DNA from: Timema cristinae
Lineage: Eukaryota; Arthropoda; Insecta; Phasmatodea; Timematidae
Reading direction: 5' to 3'
DNA: 64,000 nt
Assembly: GCA_039000515.1 (NCBI GenBank)
Contig: JBCFYV010011164.1
Span: forward strand, 48,170,704 to 48,234,703
Each line of letters opens with the position of its first letter. Position 1 is the first letter of the stretch. The translations under genes were made by a program, and so were the position numbers. Shown here piece after piece: positions 23,209 through 33,719 of the stretch. The notes beneath the pieces were generated by a model. That model was not told the DNA's origin and did not search any database. It worked only from the letters and a program-made list of their open reading frames with translations.

Positions 23209-23440
23209 CCCCACGGTCCTGGGTTTGATTCCAGGCATCTTCGAAAAATGTATCATTGGTGAAGTGTGGGTTTACAATTTCACATAAATGAATTAACGGC
23301 CGGGGACTGGATGTTGTGCCTGTCCTAGTCTTAAGTTAGATTATAAGGCATATGAAGGTAAGACAGGGCTAGCAAGCCGGTAGTGGAAAATATATGGCTT
23401 GAATAAAAAAAACTGACCCGGACCACGGGGTGGAAACATT
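23209..23440 (+). repeat. SINE-C copy
   Basis: B box GGGTTTGATTCCAGGC, then AAAAATGTATCATTGGTGAA, GAATTAACGGCCGGGGACTG, GATGTTGTGCCTGTCCTAGT and a tail TGGCTTGAATAAAAAA. Best preserved SINE-C here. 23,440-23,580 holds a further minus-strand tRNA-like piece (TTTAAACCCTCGACCTCCAC). Confidence 0.7.
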
Positions 23441-23797
23441 CGTGGATGTAAGGTAAAGATCGAATAGCTCTATATCTTCTTAAGCGTAGGGGTAGTATGA
23501 GCAGCCATTTAGGGGTAAAACTCTCGGTATACCAGGTAGTGTTTAAACCCTCGACCTCCACGCCACCAGACTACACGAAATTGACGCTAACCTAGGGAAA
23601 CAGGACTAAGCATGAGAATTTGACCACATTGACTAAAACTGGATATTTAAGGTAACTATAAGCGCCCGATTATGGACTTGTTGTTTTCAAGAAGAGTTAT
23701 GAACTATTTTTTTTTTCATTATTGTTGTTTTTCGGGGAAACTATTTGTATTATCTTGATTAACACATTTTCACTTTAAAATAAATACTATAAGAGAC

Positions 23798-24032
23798 CGG
23801 CGTAGTTGGCTAACGCGCTTGTCGGGTTGAGCTCGACTGCTGAGGACGGGGAGATCGAGGTTCGAATCTCGGTCGGGTGAACTGGGGTGGTTTTTACTAA
23901 ATGGTTTTCCACTCTCCTTCCACGCAAATGCGGGTTCACTTCCTCTAATTCAACCTTCCCAATTCCTAATCCACTCGAGTAATTAGTACTTAAAGCGTAT
24001 AACCCGAACGGGTAGTAAGACGCGGTGCCAAG
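23798..24032 (+). repeat. SINE-A copy, full length
   Basis: A box TAGTTGGCTAACGCG, B box GAGGTTCGAATCTC, body TTTTCCACTCTCCTTCCACG, tail CCCGAACGGGTAGTAAGACG ending GGTGCC. Close to the copy at 45,286, so this subfamily is relatively young. Confidence 0.9.
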
Positions 24033-24039
24033 TATATAT

Positions 24040-24685
24040 TATTATTATTAAATATTGACTAAATTAAATTAATCATAGATAAATATGAAAGTTGTTTAAT
24101 AAAAAATGCTATTATTTTATAAAAGCTTCCCAATTTTTTTTATTTTAGAACAAAACTTTGTTCATCCAAAGTTGTTCCCTAACAAAAAAATAAACAAAAT
24201 GTTTATAAATAATTCAAACGTCCCATGAACACTCTTGAATAAGACTCGAACTGAATAGTCTCGTGTGTTGTTGACCTTCCATCGGTTATATCATCAGGTG
24301 AAAACCTCAATTCCACCGGAGTGTTGACCTGTTCCGTGTTAATGTTCCTGAAGAGGGAAGGTAGAGGATATCGATCAGATAAATGATAATCCATCCATTT
24401 ACATTAGTGATGGGCACAGCCACGGAAATGGGCCGAACTATTTGGGAAATAGATAAAGGACTGTGCTACAACTTAGTAATTCTTAGGTATTAATATTTAA
24501 AGTTTTAAGAAGTCAATAATTCATAAGCTTTAATAATTAACTATTCAACCTCGTCCCTAATTCGATACAAACTTGGGACTTTGAGAAATCACTATAAATA
24601 ATCTTCTTGCGCTACGTAAGGAAGTAAAGGAACACTATTAGATATGAACTTTTGCTGCCATAGCTGTTGTTGGCATAGCACGTTG
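24040..24685. other. intergenic DNA, nothing recognised
   Basis: AT-rich with no supported exon or repeat. Confidence 0.45.
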
Positions 24686-24689
24686 TTGC

Positions 24690-24905
24690 TTTTAACACCG
24701 CGTCTTTCTATGCGTCCTGGCTACACGGACATTTACTACGCTGGTGTGGTAGAGATGTATTATAATTTAGCGGAAGTATATACACGTTTCTGTGGAAGCC
24801 CGCATTTAGGAAAAAACCAGCCTGAGTACACCTGAACAGGATTCGAACCTTGAACGCCCCGTCATAAGCCATCTAATCTATCGCAAGAGTGACGCCTTAA
24901 GGGTG
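24690..24905 (-). repeat. SINE-A variant copy
   Basis: ACACCGCGTCTTTCTATGCG (tail), then GGAAAAAACCAGCCTGAGTA and GGATTCGAACCTTGAACGCC (inverted B box), ending near TAAGCCATCTAATCTATCGC. Confidence 0.65.
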
Positions 24906-25018
24906 CGTTTATGCTGCATCCTCGCTACTGGATCGCCGAACTGTACATGGATGTTTGGAGAAGATGAAACAAGATTTTTATTGGTGCATTTATCCTGCAT
25001 CAGCGCTGCTCGCCTCAC

Positions 25019-26135
25019 TGTCCCCTGCTATCCTCCCTACTCTGCCCCCTGCTATCCTCGCCACTCTGCCCACTGCTATCCTCCCCACTCTGCCCACTGA
25101 TATCCTCCCCACTCTGCCCACTGCTATCCTCGCCACTCTGCCCACTGCTATCCTCGCCACTCGTCCCACTGCTATCCTCACCACTCTGCCCACTGCTATC
25201 CTCCCCACTCTGCCCACTGCTATCCTCCCCACTCTGCCCACTGCTATCCTCCCCACTCTGCCCACTGCTATCCTCGCCACTCTGCCCACTGCTATCCTCC
25301 CCACTCTGCCCACTGTTATCCTCGCCACTCTGCCCACTGCTATCCTCCCCACTCTGCCCACTGCTATCCTCACCACTCTGCCCACTGCTATCCTCCCCAC
25401 TCTGCCCACTGTTATCCTCCCCACTCTGCCCACTGCTATCCTCCCACTCTGCCCACTGCTATCCTCGCCACTCTGCCCACTGCTATCCTCCCCACTCTGC
25501 CCCCTGTTATCCTCCCCACTCTGCCTTCTGCTATCCTCCCCACTCTGCCCCCTGTTATCCTCCCCATGATGCCCACTGCTATCCTCGCCACGCTGCCCCT
25601 GCTATCCTCGCCACTCTGCCCACTGCTATCCTCCCCACTCTGCCCCCTGTTATCCTCCCCACTCTGCCTTCTGCTATCCTCCCCACTCTGCCCCCTGTTA
25701 TCCTCCCCATGATGCCCACTGCTATCCTCGCCACGCTGCCCCCTGCTATCCTCGCCACTCTGCCCCCTGTTATCCTCGCCACTCTGCCCCCTGCTATCCT
25801 CACCACTCTGCCCACTGCTATCCTCCCCATGATGCCCACTGCTATCCTCACCACTCTGCCCACTGCTATCCTCCCCACTCTGCCCCTGTTATCCTCCCCA
25901 CTCTGCCTTCTGCTATCCTCGCCAGGCTGCCCACTGCTATACTCCCCACTCTGCCCCCTGTTATCCTTGCCACTCTGCCCCCTGTTATCCTCCCCACTCT
26001 GCCTTCTGCTATCCTCGCCACTCTGTCCCCTGCTATCCTCCCCACTCTGCCCCCTGTTATCCTTGCCACTCTGCCCCTGCTATCCTCCCCACTCTGCCCC
26101 CTGTTATCCTCTCCTCGCTGCCCACTGTTATCCTC
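25019..26135. repeat. 24-bp minisatellite, over 40 units
   Basis: Unit approximately CTGCTATCCTCCCCACTCTG plus CCCA, varying at few sites (CTGCT/CTGTT, CTCCCC/CTCGCC, ATGATG in place of ACTCTG). Since 24 is a multiple of three, long frames stay open on both strands, (TAILPTLP)n forward and (GRVGRIAV)n reverse, without being genes. Single-base losses near 25,441 and 25,597 shift the frame. Higher-order repetition is visible: a block with CACGCTGCCCC recurs at about 25,566 and 25,706. Confidence 0.95.
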
Positions 26136-26254
26136 ACTACCAAGTTTTATTTTAGCTGTTCACTAGTATTCGTGTTGTGTTCACAAGCAAGTGATTTCTT
26201 TGTTTGATTGGTTAACTCGTTCACAATTTCTGGTTCAATAATATTACAAATACT

Positions 26255-26490
26255 CTGAAAGGTCGGGCTATACACATATGCACTATTTATACTAATGCGG
26301 TAGGGATGAGGAAGGTTGAATTTAGAAGAAAACAAGTGTACCTATGTGAATTTGCGTGGAGGGAGAATGTAAAACCATTTAGGAACCACACTATCGGAAC
26401 ACTCAACTTAGATTCGAAACCTCTATATCTCTATCATGAGCAGTCCATTCTATTGTGAGTGACGTCTTAGACCATTCGATCACTGGTGTA
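26255..26490 (-). repeat. SINE-A variant copy
   Basis: GGTCGGGCTATACACATATG, GGGATGAGGAAGGTTGAATT, GAATTTGCGTGGAGGGAGAA, inverted B box ATTCGAAACCTC, end TGACGTCTTAGACCATTCG. Confidence 0.7.
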
Positions 26491-26555
26491 GGTAGCCCAT
26501 TATGGCAGCATAGATACGCTTTGAAGAGGACTATTTAAATTATAGTTGTTTGGAC

Positions 26556-26688
26556 CATGTCTGAATACCCGTCCGGAATATCCATATATCTACACAGACA
26601 GGGTATGGGTGCAGAAGGTTGGCATTTAAAAAAATGTACACGCATTTGCATATAGGGAAAATAGCCAGCCATAGTACACCCAGCCACC
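26556..26688 (-). repeat. SINE-A 3' fragment
   Basis: CTGAATACCCGTCCGGAATA (tail), GCAGAAGGTTGGCATTTAAA and GCATTTGCATATAGGGAAAA; truncated where the next plus-strand SINE starts. Confidence 0.55.
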
Positions 26689-26925
26689 CACTTTGGTGGC
26701 CGCATGGTCTGAGGCACTACTTTCACAGTAGACTGGAGTGTCGATGATGGGAAGATCGAGGTTCGAATTTCGGTCGGGTGTAGAGAGGTTTTTTCCAAAA
26801 GGGTTTTCCAGTCTCCCTCTAAACAAATTCTGGTACACTTCTTATAAAATAACTTCAAAGCCCCTAAAACCACTAACGTAATTAGTACACAAACGTAACT
26901 CTAACAGGTAGTAAGACGTGGCGCT
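26689..26925 (+). repeat. SINE-A variant copy
   Basis: Head GGTGGCCGCATGGTCTGAGG, B box GAGGTTCGAATTTC, body GGGTTTTCCAGTCTCCCTCT, tail AACAGGTAGTAAGACGTGGC. Its tail is the first unit of the array that follows. Confidence 0.8.
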
Positions 26926-27345
26926 AAATAAATACACCCAGCTAGGATTCGAGCCATGACCTCCTCGTCACTGGTGTACCAGACCGGACTGGGTAGTAAG
27001 ACGGGGTGCTAAATAAATACACCCAGCTAGGATTCGAGCCATGACCTCCTCGTCACTGGTGTACCAGACCGGACTGGGTAGTAAGACGAGGTGCTAAATA
27101 AATACACCCAGCTAGGATTCGAGCCATGACCTCCTCGTCACTGGTGTACCAGATCGGACTGGGTAGTAAGACGGGGTGCTAAATAAATACACCCAGCTAG
27201 GATTCGAGCCATGACCTCCTCGTCACTGGTGGACCAGACCGGACTGGGTAGTAAGACGTGGTGCTAAATAAATACACCCAGCCAGGATTCGAGCCCTAAC
27301 CTCCCCGTCACTGGTGGACCAGACCGGACTGGGTAGTAAGACTTG
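26906..27345. repeat. 85-bp tandem array built from SINE ends
   Basis: GGGTAGTAAG recurs at 26,991, 27,076, 27,161, 27,246 and 27,331, exactly 85 bp apart. Each unit joins a plus-strand SINE-A 3' tail (GGTAGTAAGACGNGGTGCTA) to the B-box half of a SINE-A head in the other orientation (GGATTCGAGCCATGACCTCC). The source junction therefore formed between two inverted SINEs and was then amplified in tandem. Confidence 0.9.
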
Positions 27346-27429
27346 CGCGCCGGTGTGGGTCTGGCTGTGACGAACTCGCGATACATCCTCGCTATTTCCT
27401 TGCGCACTGCGTTAATTAGGAACTTCTCC

Positions 27430-27662
27430 CGAAACAATGAACACGGGGGCTAAGGCGTCAACCTCACCTTGTCTGGTTCTAATCGTGAAGGGAGAGGAAA
27501 GGGCTTATTTCAGCTGGTGTACTGAGGTTTATTCTAACTCTCCCACCCTCCCTTAATACAAATGCAGCTAAATTTTCCCTAAACTTTAACTTACTTATCC
27601 CTACCCTATGAGTGTGAATATGCGGATAATTTGGATGGGTAGTAAGACGTGGTGCACACACA
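27430..27662 (+). repeat. divergent SINE-A copy
   Basis: GGGCTAAGGCGTCAACCTCA (head), body with CTCCCACCCTCCCTTAATAC, tail TTGGATGGGTAGTAAGACGT. Confidence 0.6.
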
Positions 27663-27955
27663 ATAATACCTAAGACCTCGTTCATTTGCTTGCCGCAGTG
27701 ATGTGTGAGAGAGATAGAGAGATAATTTGAAATCAAGTTGATGCGGTGAAGGGGGATGTCACATCAAATATATCAGTTAACTTGTGGAACATAATAGTCA
27801 TCCCCCCCATCCCCCCCTCTGTTTGATGGCGCCATCAGAGCTATAGATTCTCTCCTCTCCTCTAGAACCATTGCTAGCCCCTAGAGATCCATACATGGGT
27901 GGGAGGGGTTGACAAGGATGTAATTTGGACAGAAAGTTCTGGCTTAAGAAAATAT
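27663..27955. other. intergenic, C-rich patch
   Basis: C runs around 27,803-27,818; (GA)n-like short tract at 27,705-27,722. Nothing else seen. Confidence 0.45.
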
Positions 27956-27974
27956 ATTGGGGTTATTAGGAGGA

Positions 27975-29020
27975 TAGCTGCTGAGCTGCGTCCTATGACC
28001 ACCAGACCAACCAGAGGAAGGGACACGGAGCTGCTGAGGAAGGGATACTAAGATGTTGAGGACGGGTACTTACTGAGTTGCTGAGGAAGGAGTACTGAGT
28101 TGATGAGGCAGAGGTACTGAGCTGTTGAAGGAAAGGTACAGAGTTGCTGAGGCAGGGGTAATGAGCTTCTGAGGGAGTACTGAGCTGCTGAGGAAGGGAT
28201 CTGAGCTGTTGAAGCAGGAATATTGATTGAGTTGTTGAAGGAAAGGTACAGAGTTGCTGAGGCAGGGGTAATGAGCTGCTGAGGGAGTACTGAGCTGCTG
28301 AGGAAGGGATCTGAGCTGTTGAAGCAGGAATATTGATTGAGTTGTTGAAGGAAAGGTACAGAGTTGTAGAGGTAATGACTGCGAGGAGAGTATGATGCGA
28401 GGAAGGGATCTGAGCTGTAAGCAGGAATATTATGATGTTGAAGAAGTCAGAGTTCGTGAGCAGGGGTAATGACTTCTGGATATGAGTGCTGAGAGGATCT
28501 GAGCTGTAGCAATATTTTAGTTTTGAAGAGTCAAGTTGCTGAGGCGGGGTAATGAGTGCTGAGGAGTATGAGCTGCTAAAGGATCTGAGTTGTTGAAGCA
28601 GAAACTGATGAGTTGTGAAGGAAAGGTACAGTTGCTGAGGCAGGTAATAGCTGCTGAGATACTGAGCTGCTAGAAGGATCTATTGTTGAAGCAGGAATAT
28701 TGATTGAGTGTTGAAGGAAAGGTACAGAGTTGCTGAGGCAGGGGTAATGAGCTGCTGAGGGGTACTGAGCGCTGAGGAAGGATCTGAGTGTGAGCAGGAT
28801 AGATGTGGAAGAGGTACAGAGTGCTGAGGCGGTATGAGCTGTGAGGAGTACTGAGTTGAGGAGGATCAGGAGCGGAATACATGAGTGTTGAAGGAAAGGT
28901 ACAGAGTTGCTGAGGCAGGGGTAATGAGCTGCTAGGAGTACTGAGCTGCTGAGGAAGGGATCTGAGTTGTTGAAGCAGGAATACTGATTGAGTTGTTGAA
29001 GGAAAGATACTGAGTTTTCA
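27975..29020. repeat. approximately 108-bp minisatellite with deletion-rich copies
   Basis: The unit is itself made of GAGCTGCTGAGGAAGGGAT-like subunits, with landmarks TTGATTGAGTTGTTGAAGGA and GCTGAGGCAGGGGTAATGAG. Units at 28,180-28,350 and 28,880-29,000 are clean. Those at 28,360-28,660 and 28,750-28,880 have lost single bases every few positions, almost all deletions. Confidence 0.9.
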
Positions 29021-29024
29021 AGGG

Positions 29025-29768
29025 AGACTAATGAGGAATATCAGTACCACATAAAATATGACTTCATAAAAATGTCCACCATCTGAAAACTTATTCTTAA
29101 ATAGTCGTAGGCTTTATAACAAAAACAGATTTTTTTTTTAAATTCTCCATTTGCCCCTTTTAGAAATTCTCTAACAAGCTACCTGATATTTGGAGTAAGT
29201 AACGGCATGGATTACATCTTGTACTAGAAAGAAGCTCAACAAAGGCACAATCAGCAAACACCAAACAAACAACTAGTGGGTATTCAAAGATTGTATTCTT
29301 TTCTCAGACAGTAGAACAAAGTACAATATAATATATTTTAAACCAAATCGTTAAAAAAAAATTACCTCAATCGTCTGTGAAATTGAGGATTTCAACTCCT
29401 CCATAACAACGTCATCGTAATAAAATAAAGCCCTAAGGGTGGAGGAAAATGTTTAACCAAAGACAGGCAAAATATAGTAAATGTTCTGGATGTAACTAAA
29501 ACAAATTAATAAAGCCTGATGTTACCCTTAATTATGAAAGCTGTGTAAACATTACAAACTCAGGAAAAAAAAATCCAAAAAGGTATACCGTTATTGATAA
29601 GAAATTGAAAAAAAGACTTCAAAGGATCAAGTCACCTATCTCTGACAATGACATATCCATCATTGAATGTATTATATAACCTTTGACTTGACGCGGTTAT
29701 AAAATATTCTCTTTTAAAAAATCTGATAAGGGATGCAAAATGTACCAAGGGCAAATACAAGTTTATCA
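29025..29768. other. AT-rich DNA, nothing recognised
   Basis: No repeat or exon supported. Confidence 0.45.
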
Positions 29769-29769
29769 A

Positions 29770-30018
29770 CCACCCGTTTCGGTGGCCACGTGTTCTAACG
29801 CGCTACTCTCCTGTTAGACTATACTGCCAAAGACGGAGAGAACGGGGTTCGACCCCGGCGAAATGCACTGAGGGTGGTTTTCCCTAAATGATTTTCCACT
29901 TTCCTTTCACACAAATGTGGGTGCAATTCTTCTCAATTGAACATTTTTATTTCCTAACCCATATGAAGGTAATTAGTACATAACGTATAATATGAGCGTA
30001 GTAAGATGCGGTGCTAAA
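29770..30018 (+). repeat. SINE-A variant copy
   Basis: Head TTTCGGTGGCCACGTGTTCT, B box GGGGTTCGACCCC, body TGATTTTCCACTTTCCTTTC, tail GAGCGTAGTAAGATGCGGTG. A further isolated tail piece lies at 30,248-30,290 (GAACAGGGAGTAAGATGCGG). Confidence 0.75.
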
Positions 30019-30537
30019 AAAAAGTTTGTCAACAGCACTGGTAAAATATATAGCACATAATCATACATACTAGCCAACATTGGTCAAAGGCCACTCTATA
30101 TGTAGTTCTCTCAAAACTAGTTTAAAATTTGCAGTTAAAAGTCACAGTTGAAGGATACACCCCTCGACCAACGAATACAGAAAAATAGACCTAGAGTAAG
30201 AACAGGGCAGAATAGGACCGTTACTAACACTGCTTTCAACAATATTCGTTCACATATGCGTATAACATGAACAGGGAGTAAGATGCGGTGATAAGAAAAA
30301 AAAGCCCTTTCCATTGAAAAAGTAGGGGGATCTAAAGCTGTTAGATTTTATAATACTCTCTGCAATAATGTAATACATGGAAGAATGCTAACCATTCCAA
30401 CTAATTCATGACAAAGCTGGTTCAAATGATCGAGAATTCAAATAATATTATTAAATAAATTTAAAAATAAACCCACGAATAATCCTTACGCTAATACTGA
30501 TAGAATGTACTTACTTTATAACATTAAATCAATTCAT

Positions 30538-30832
30538 GAGGTGACCTGGTGGTCTAGGGGTAAGGTGTCAGACTTCTATGCTGGCGGCCGGGTTCAATCC
30601 TCGGTCCCGGCAAGATTTATCTGATTACCAAACCCTTCCTTCACCTCTGACAAGATATCTTGTGAATGTGGGAATGCCAGGCATCCACCGAGGTTCGGAT
30701 TCCACGTTAAACTGTAGGTCCTCATTTCATCTCACAATCACCCTACCATTACACATTAGCGTAAGTGTTTATAACCCGAACGGGTAGTAAGACGCGGTGC
30801 TAATAATAATAATAATATAATAATAATAATAT
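30538..30832 (+). repeat. SINE-B copy, full length
   Basis: Same order as 8,813-9,112 with a few single-base deletions (for example GGCCGGGTTCAATCC). Tail CCCGAACGGGTAGTAAGACG, then (TAA)n. Confidence 0.9.
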
Positions 30833-30869
30833 ATAAGAATTCAAATATTCACTATCGCACTTACAAACG

Positions 30870-31260
30870 TACGCCACCTATTCCTATCTTGAGCTATCCA
30901 GTCTACTTCATTACACCCTATCCCTATTTAGGGCCTACTTATCCTATCGACAGTCCAAATTTTCATTACAAACACTCTAATCCCTATATCTTGAATTAGT
31001 TATATCAGTCCACTTATACACCTATCCCTGTCTTGGCTATTACTATCCAGTCCATTCATTAACCTACTACCTTTCTATCCAGTCCACTCATTCCCTTTAT
31101 CTGCAGTTCTATTCAAGTATATTACCTTCCCTATCTGAGCTAGTATTCCAGTCTTCATTCACCATTATCTCTTGCAGTCCCTTCAAAGTTTATCCTCCCA
31201 TCTGCGTCTAGGTCTTCCAGTTTCTTCCAATTGTTGCTATCAGTTCCTGAACAAGTTCAG
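30870..31260. repeat. degenerate tandem array
   Basis: Units of roughly 40-60 bp begin with CAGTCCACTCATT-like text and contain CCTATCCCTATCTTGAGCTA-like text, at about 30,899, 30,951, 31,006, 31,050, 31,079 and 31,150. Copies differ mostly by gaps. Confidence 0.6.
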
Positions 31261-31599
31261 TTCTCCATTGTGGTTAGCTTACTACATAATCTAGAGACTT
31301 ATTCAAAATAATGTATTGTGTTGAGTCCAAGTTCTGTAACTTATCATGATTTAATCACTTCCACTCCCATTACTTATATCTCTTTTGAAACAAATCTTCC
31401 TTGTTTTCGAACACCCTAATTTGGTTTTTGTAATGATACCGCACTTCAAATCCATAGAGAAAAGTTAAAGTTAATATTTATCTGGGTTTCTATACATCCT
31501 TAACTAATGTAGAGCAGAAAAGTTTATTCGTAATTATTCTTCAAGGCTAAAGTTTGTTTCGAACTAGGGCAAAAGAAGAATTGTTTAAGCTTATGAATT

Positions 31600-32470
31600 A
31601 TAGACTTTTCTTTTCCGGTGACCCCTCGGACAGAGAAATATTGTTTTCATCAAGAAAAATCAAATTCTATATTTTGATGGATGTCGACGTTTCATAAAAA
31701 AAACCACTGAGCCCTAAAAAGTGGTTTTCATGATACTCTATCTTTGTCTGTCCGTCTCTATCTTGGCATAAGGCTAAGGCCATTTTACAGATCAGGCTAA
31801 AACTCTATTATAAACTTTCTAATAAGGTTTTCCCAAGGAATTTTTGGAATTAGATATATAATGCTAATATTTAGGGTAATTTACTTAAGGGCCAAACGAT
31901 GGGCAAAAAACAGAATTTAATTGAAGTCCCCTCTAAAAATTTTGATTAAAATTTATATCAAGGCACTGTTTAGTTTTACAAACAAAATGGAGCATCATTT
32001 TATAGTAAAAATAAGTCAGAGGGTACTTTACGTTAGCGAATATCTCCAATTTTGATCAATTAACCACAACTATTTAAGGTAAGAAATAGCTATCATCGCA
32101 AATACTATTAAAATTATTAAATAACTCTTAACTGCAACAGATGTTTATAAAACAATAATATCTGAGGTATTAGAAAATATAATTTTTAGATTGAGGTCTG
32201 GGAAGTGTTAGTTTATTGTTATGCTCTTTGGAGAACAGATATAGTATTTTTTTACAATATTTATGTAACAGTATATAATAATTTCATTTAGTATACTCTC
32301 TGGTGGAATATATAGAATATGATACTTTTTTCCAACATGTTTTTGCAAAAATGTCTACTATTTTGTTTTAATTATCTTACGTTATTTAAGTAAGCCCTAA
32401 ATATCTCAATTGTTAGATAAATAAAGTAGTGAGAAAGTTTATGCGATGCCCGGTACCATTAATTTTAAAT
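31600..32470 (+). repeat. dispersed repeat F, copy 2
   Basis: Left part (TTTTGATGGATGTCGACGTT, TTTTACAGATCAGGCTAAAA, AAGGTTTTCCCAAGGAATTT) matches copy 1. The right part (TCCAACATGTTTTTGCAAAA, TTTTAATTATCTTACGTTAT) matches 39,370-39,752. So the three loci are pieces of one family. Confidence 0.6.
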
Positions 32471-32689
32471 TTTAATATTAAAATTTCAGAATTATTAATC
32501 TGTGTGTGGGAGCATTAGGGACACCATACTTATTCCGAGGTTTTGTTCCCTTGTCCAATACAACAGACTATAGTTCAGATAATAGAGTCAAAAGTACAAT
32601 AATCCTGGTCTAAAAGTTATGTTTCCCTTGCTGGTGTAGTTTTTACTGACACAATTCCACAAGCATGAAACATGTTTGTTTTATTGGCC

Positions 32690-32905
32690 AAAGGATTGCG
32701 TGATGCTTGCCGGTCTAAGATCGGATCCTCAACACTAACTCTTTAAGATCGCGTGCGGCGCGCAAAATGGCGGTAAAGCACGCTCCTAGGGGAGGTTGAA
32801 CGAACCTTCGTGTTGGCGTCATTCCATACAACTCTCTCCATCGTCTGTCCGAGAGGGAACGAGGACAAGTATTTCTTACGTCTTTACTACGTACAAATAC
32901 ATTAC
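32690..32905. other. GC-richer island
   Basis: CGCGTGCGGCGCGCAAAATGGCGGTAAAG-type text (around 32,751-32,776) stands out from its surroundings. ATGGCG followed by GTAAAG could be a first exon and donor, but there is no downstream exon to pair it with. Confidence 0.25.
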
Positions 32906-32919
32906 ACCCACAACTGTGG

Positions 32920-33090
32920 CCACGTTGTCCAAGGCGTCAGATGCACAATATATTGAATGGTAAAGTTGAAGCTTGAATCACGGTCTGATGGACAGGAGGA
33001 GGTGGTAAACATGTAATTTGTCATTGTAAGTTTCCTATCTCATCTCCATGCTAATGCTGGTGCATTAATCCTAGTTTAAGCTATAATTCA
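32920..33090 (+). repeat. SINE-E copy
   Basis: GAAGCTTGAATCACGGTCTG (B-box region), then CATGTAATTTGTCATTGTAA and CATGCTAATGCTGGTGCATT, shared with 59,680-59,830. Confidence 0.5.
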
Positions 33091-33094
33091 ACAA

Positions 33095-33250
33095 AGCCAT
33101 CCTTCTCGTCTAATCTGGTACCGGTGACGGAAAGGTTGAGGTTTGAATCTCTGCTTTGTCTATTTAGGTGTATTTTTCCTATGCTCTCTTTCCTCTTACA
33201 CAAATTCAAACACATTTAATCTTAAATTCTTCCTTCCTTATGTGTAAATG
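33095..33250 (+). repeat. degenerate SINE-A copy
   Basis: GTTGAGGTTTGAATCTCTGC, then TATGCTCTCTTTCCTCTTAC and CTTAAATTCTTCCTTCCTTA. No tail. Confidence 0.5.
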
Positions 33251-33259
33251 TGTTAAAAT

Positions 33260-33650
33260 CCTAAATTGCTTGCAGTTTGTGAAAATATAACCAGCAGCAA
33301 TTTTATAACAGTGATAAGTGAGTGTTGTAAAAACTGTAACGTGTGAATGCTTTTAGTTTTGATAGTTTTGTGTTAGATTAAACTAGTGTTGGTTTGTTAG
33401 TGTAAAGCTAGAACCACAGTTTACTTATTCCTTATGCTTGATAAGGTTTTCTAAGTTAACACTAACTTATGAATTCCAATAAATGAATAAAACAATAAAC
33501 TCTTTTGTTTTTAGAAGGAATAGCATTTAAAAAAGTACAGACATTTTTTTCTTTCAAAATTGTTAAAAAAAATTACTATTTTACTAGTGTTATTTTATAG
33601 CTATTAATAATATCAGCTATCAAACGTGACAGTTGCCGATCACATGACTT
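33260..33650. other. AT-rich DNA, nothing recognised
   Basis: No supported feature. Confidence 0.4.
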
Positions 33651-33651
33651 C

Positions 33652-33654
33652 ACG

Positions 33655-33690
<36 letters not shown>

Positions 33691-33715
33691 ATATATATAT
33701 ATATATTATATATAT
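33652..33715. repeat. (TA)n microsatellite
   Basis: Interrupted TA repeat. Confidence 0.9.
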
Positions 33716-33719
33716 CTGT

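Noticed and set aside
24955..25878. Long frames on both strands (TAILPTLP and GRVGRIAV repeats) as possible structural proteins
   Set aside because: Entirely 24-bp minisatellite; openness on both strands follows from unit length and composition, and there is no promoter, signal or splice context.
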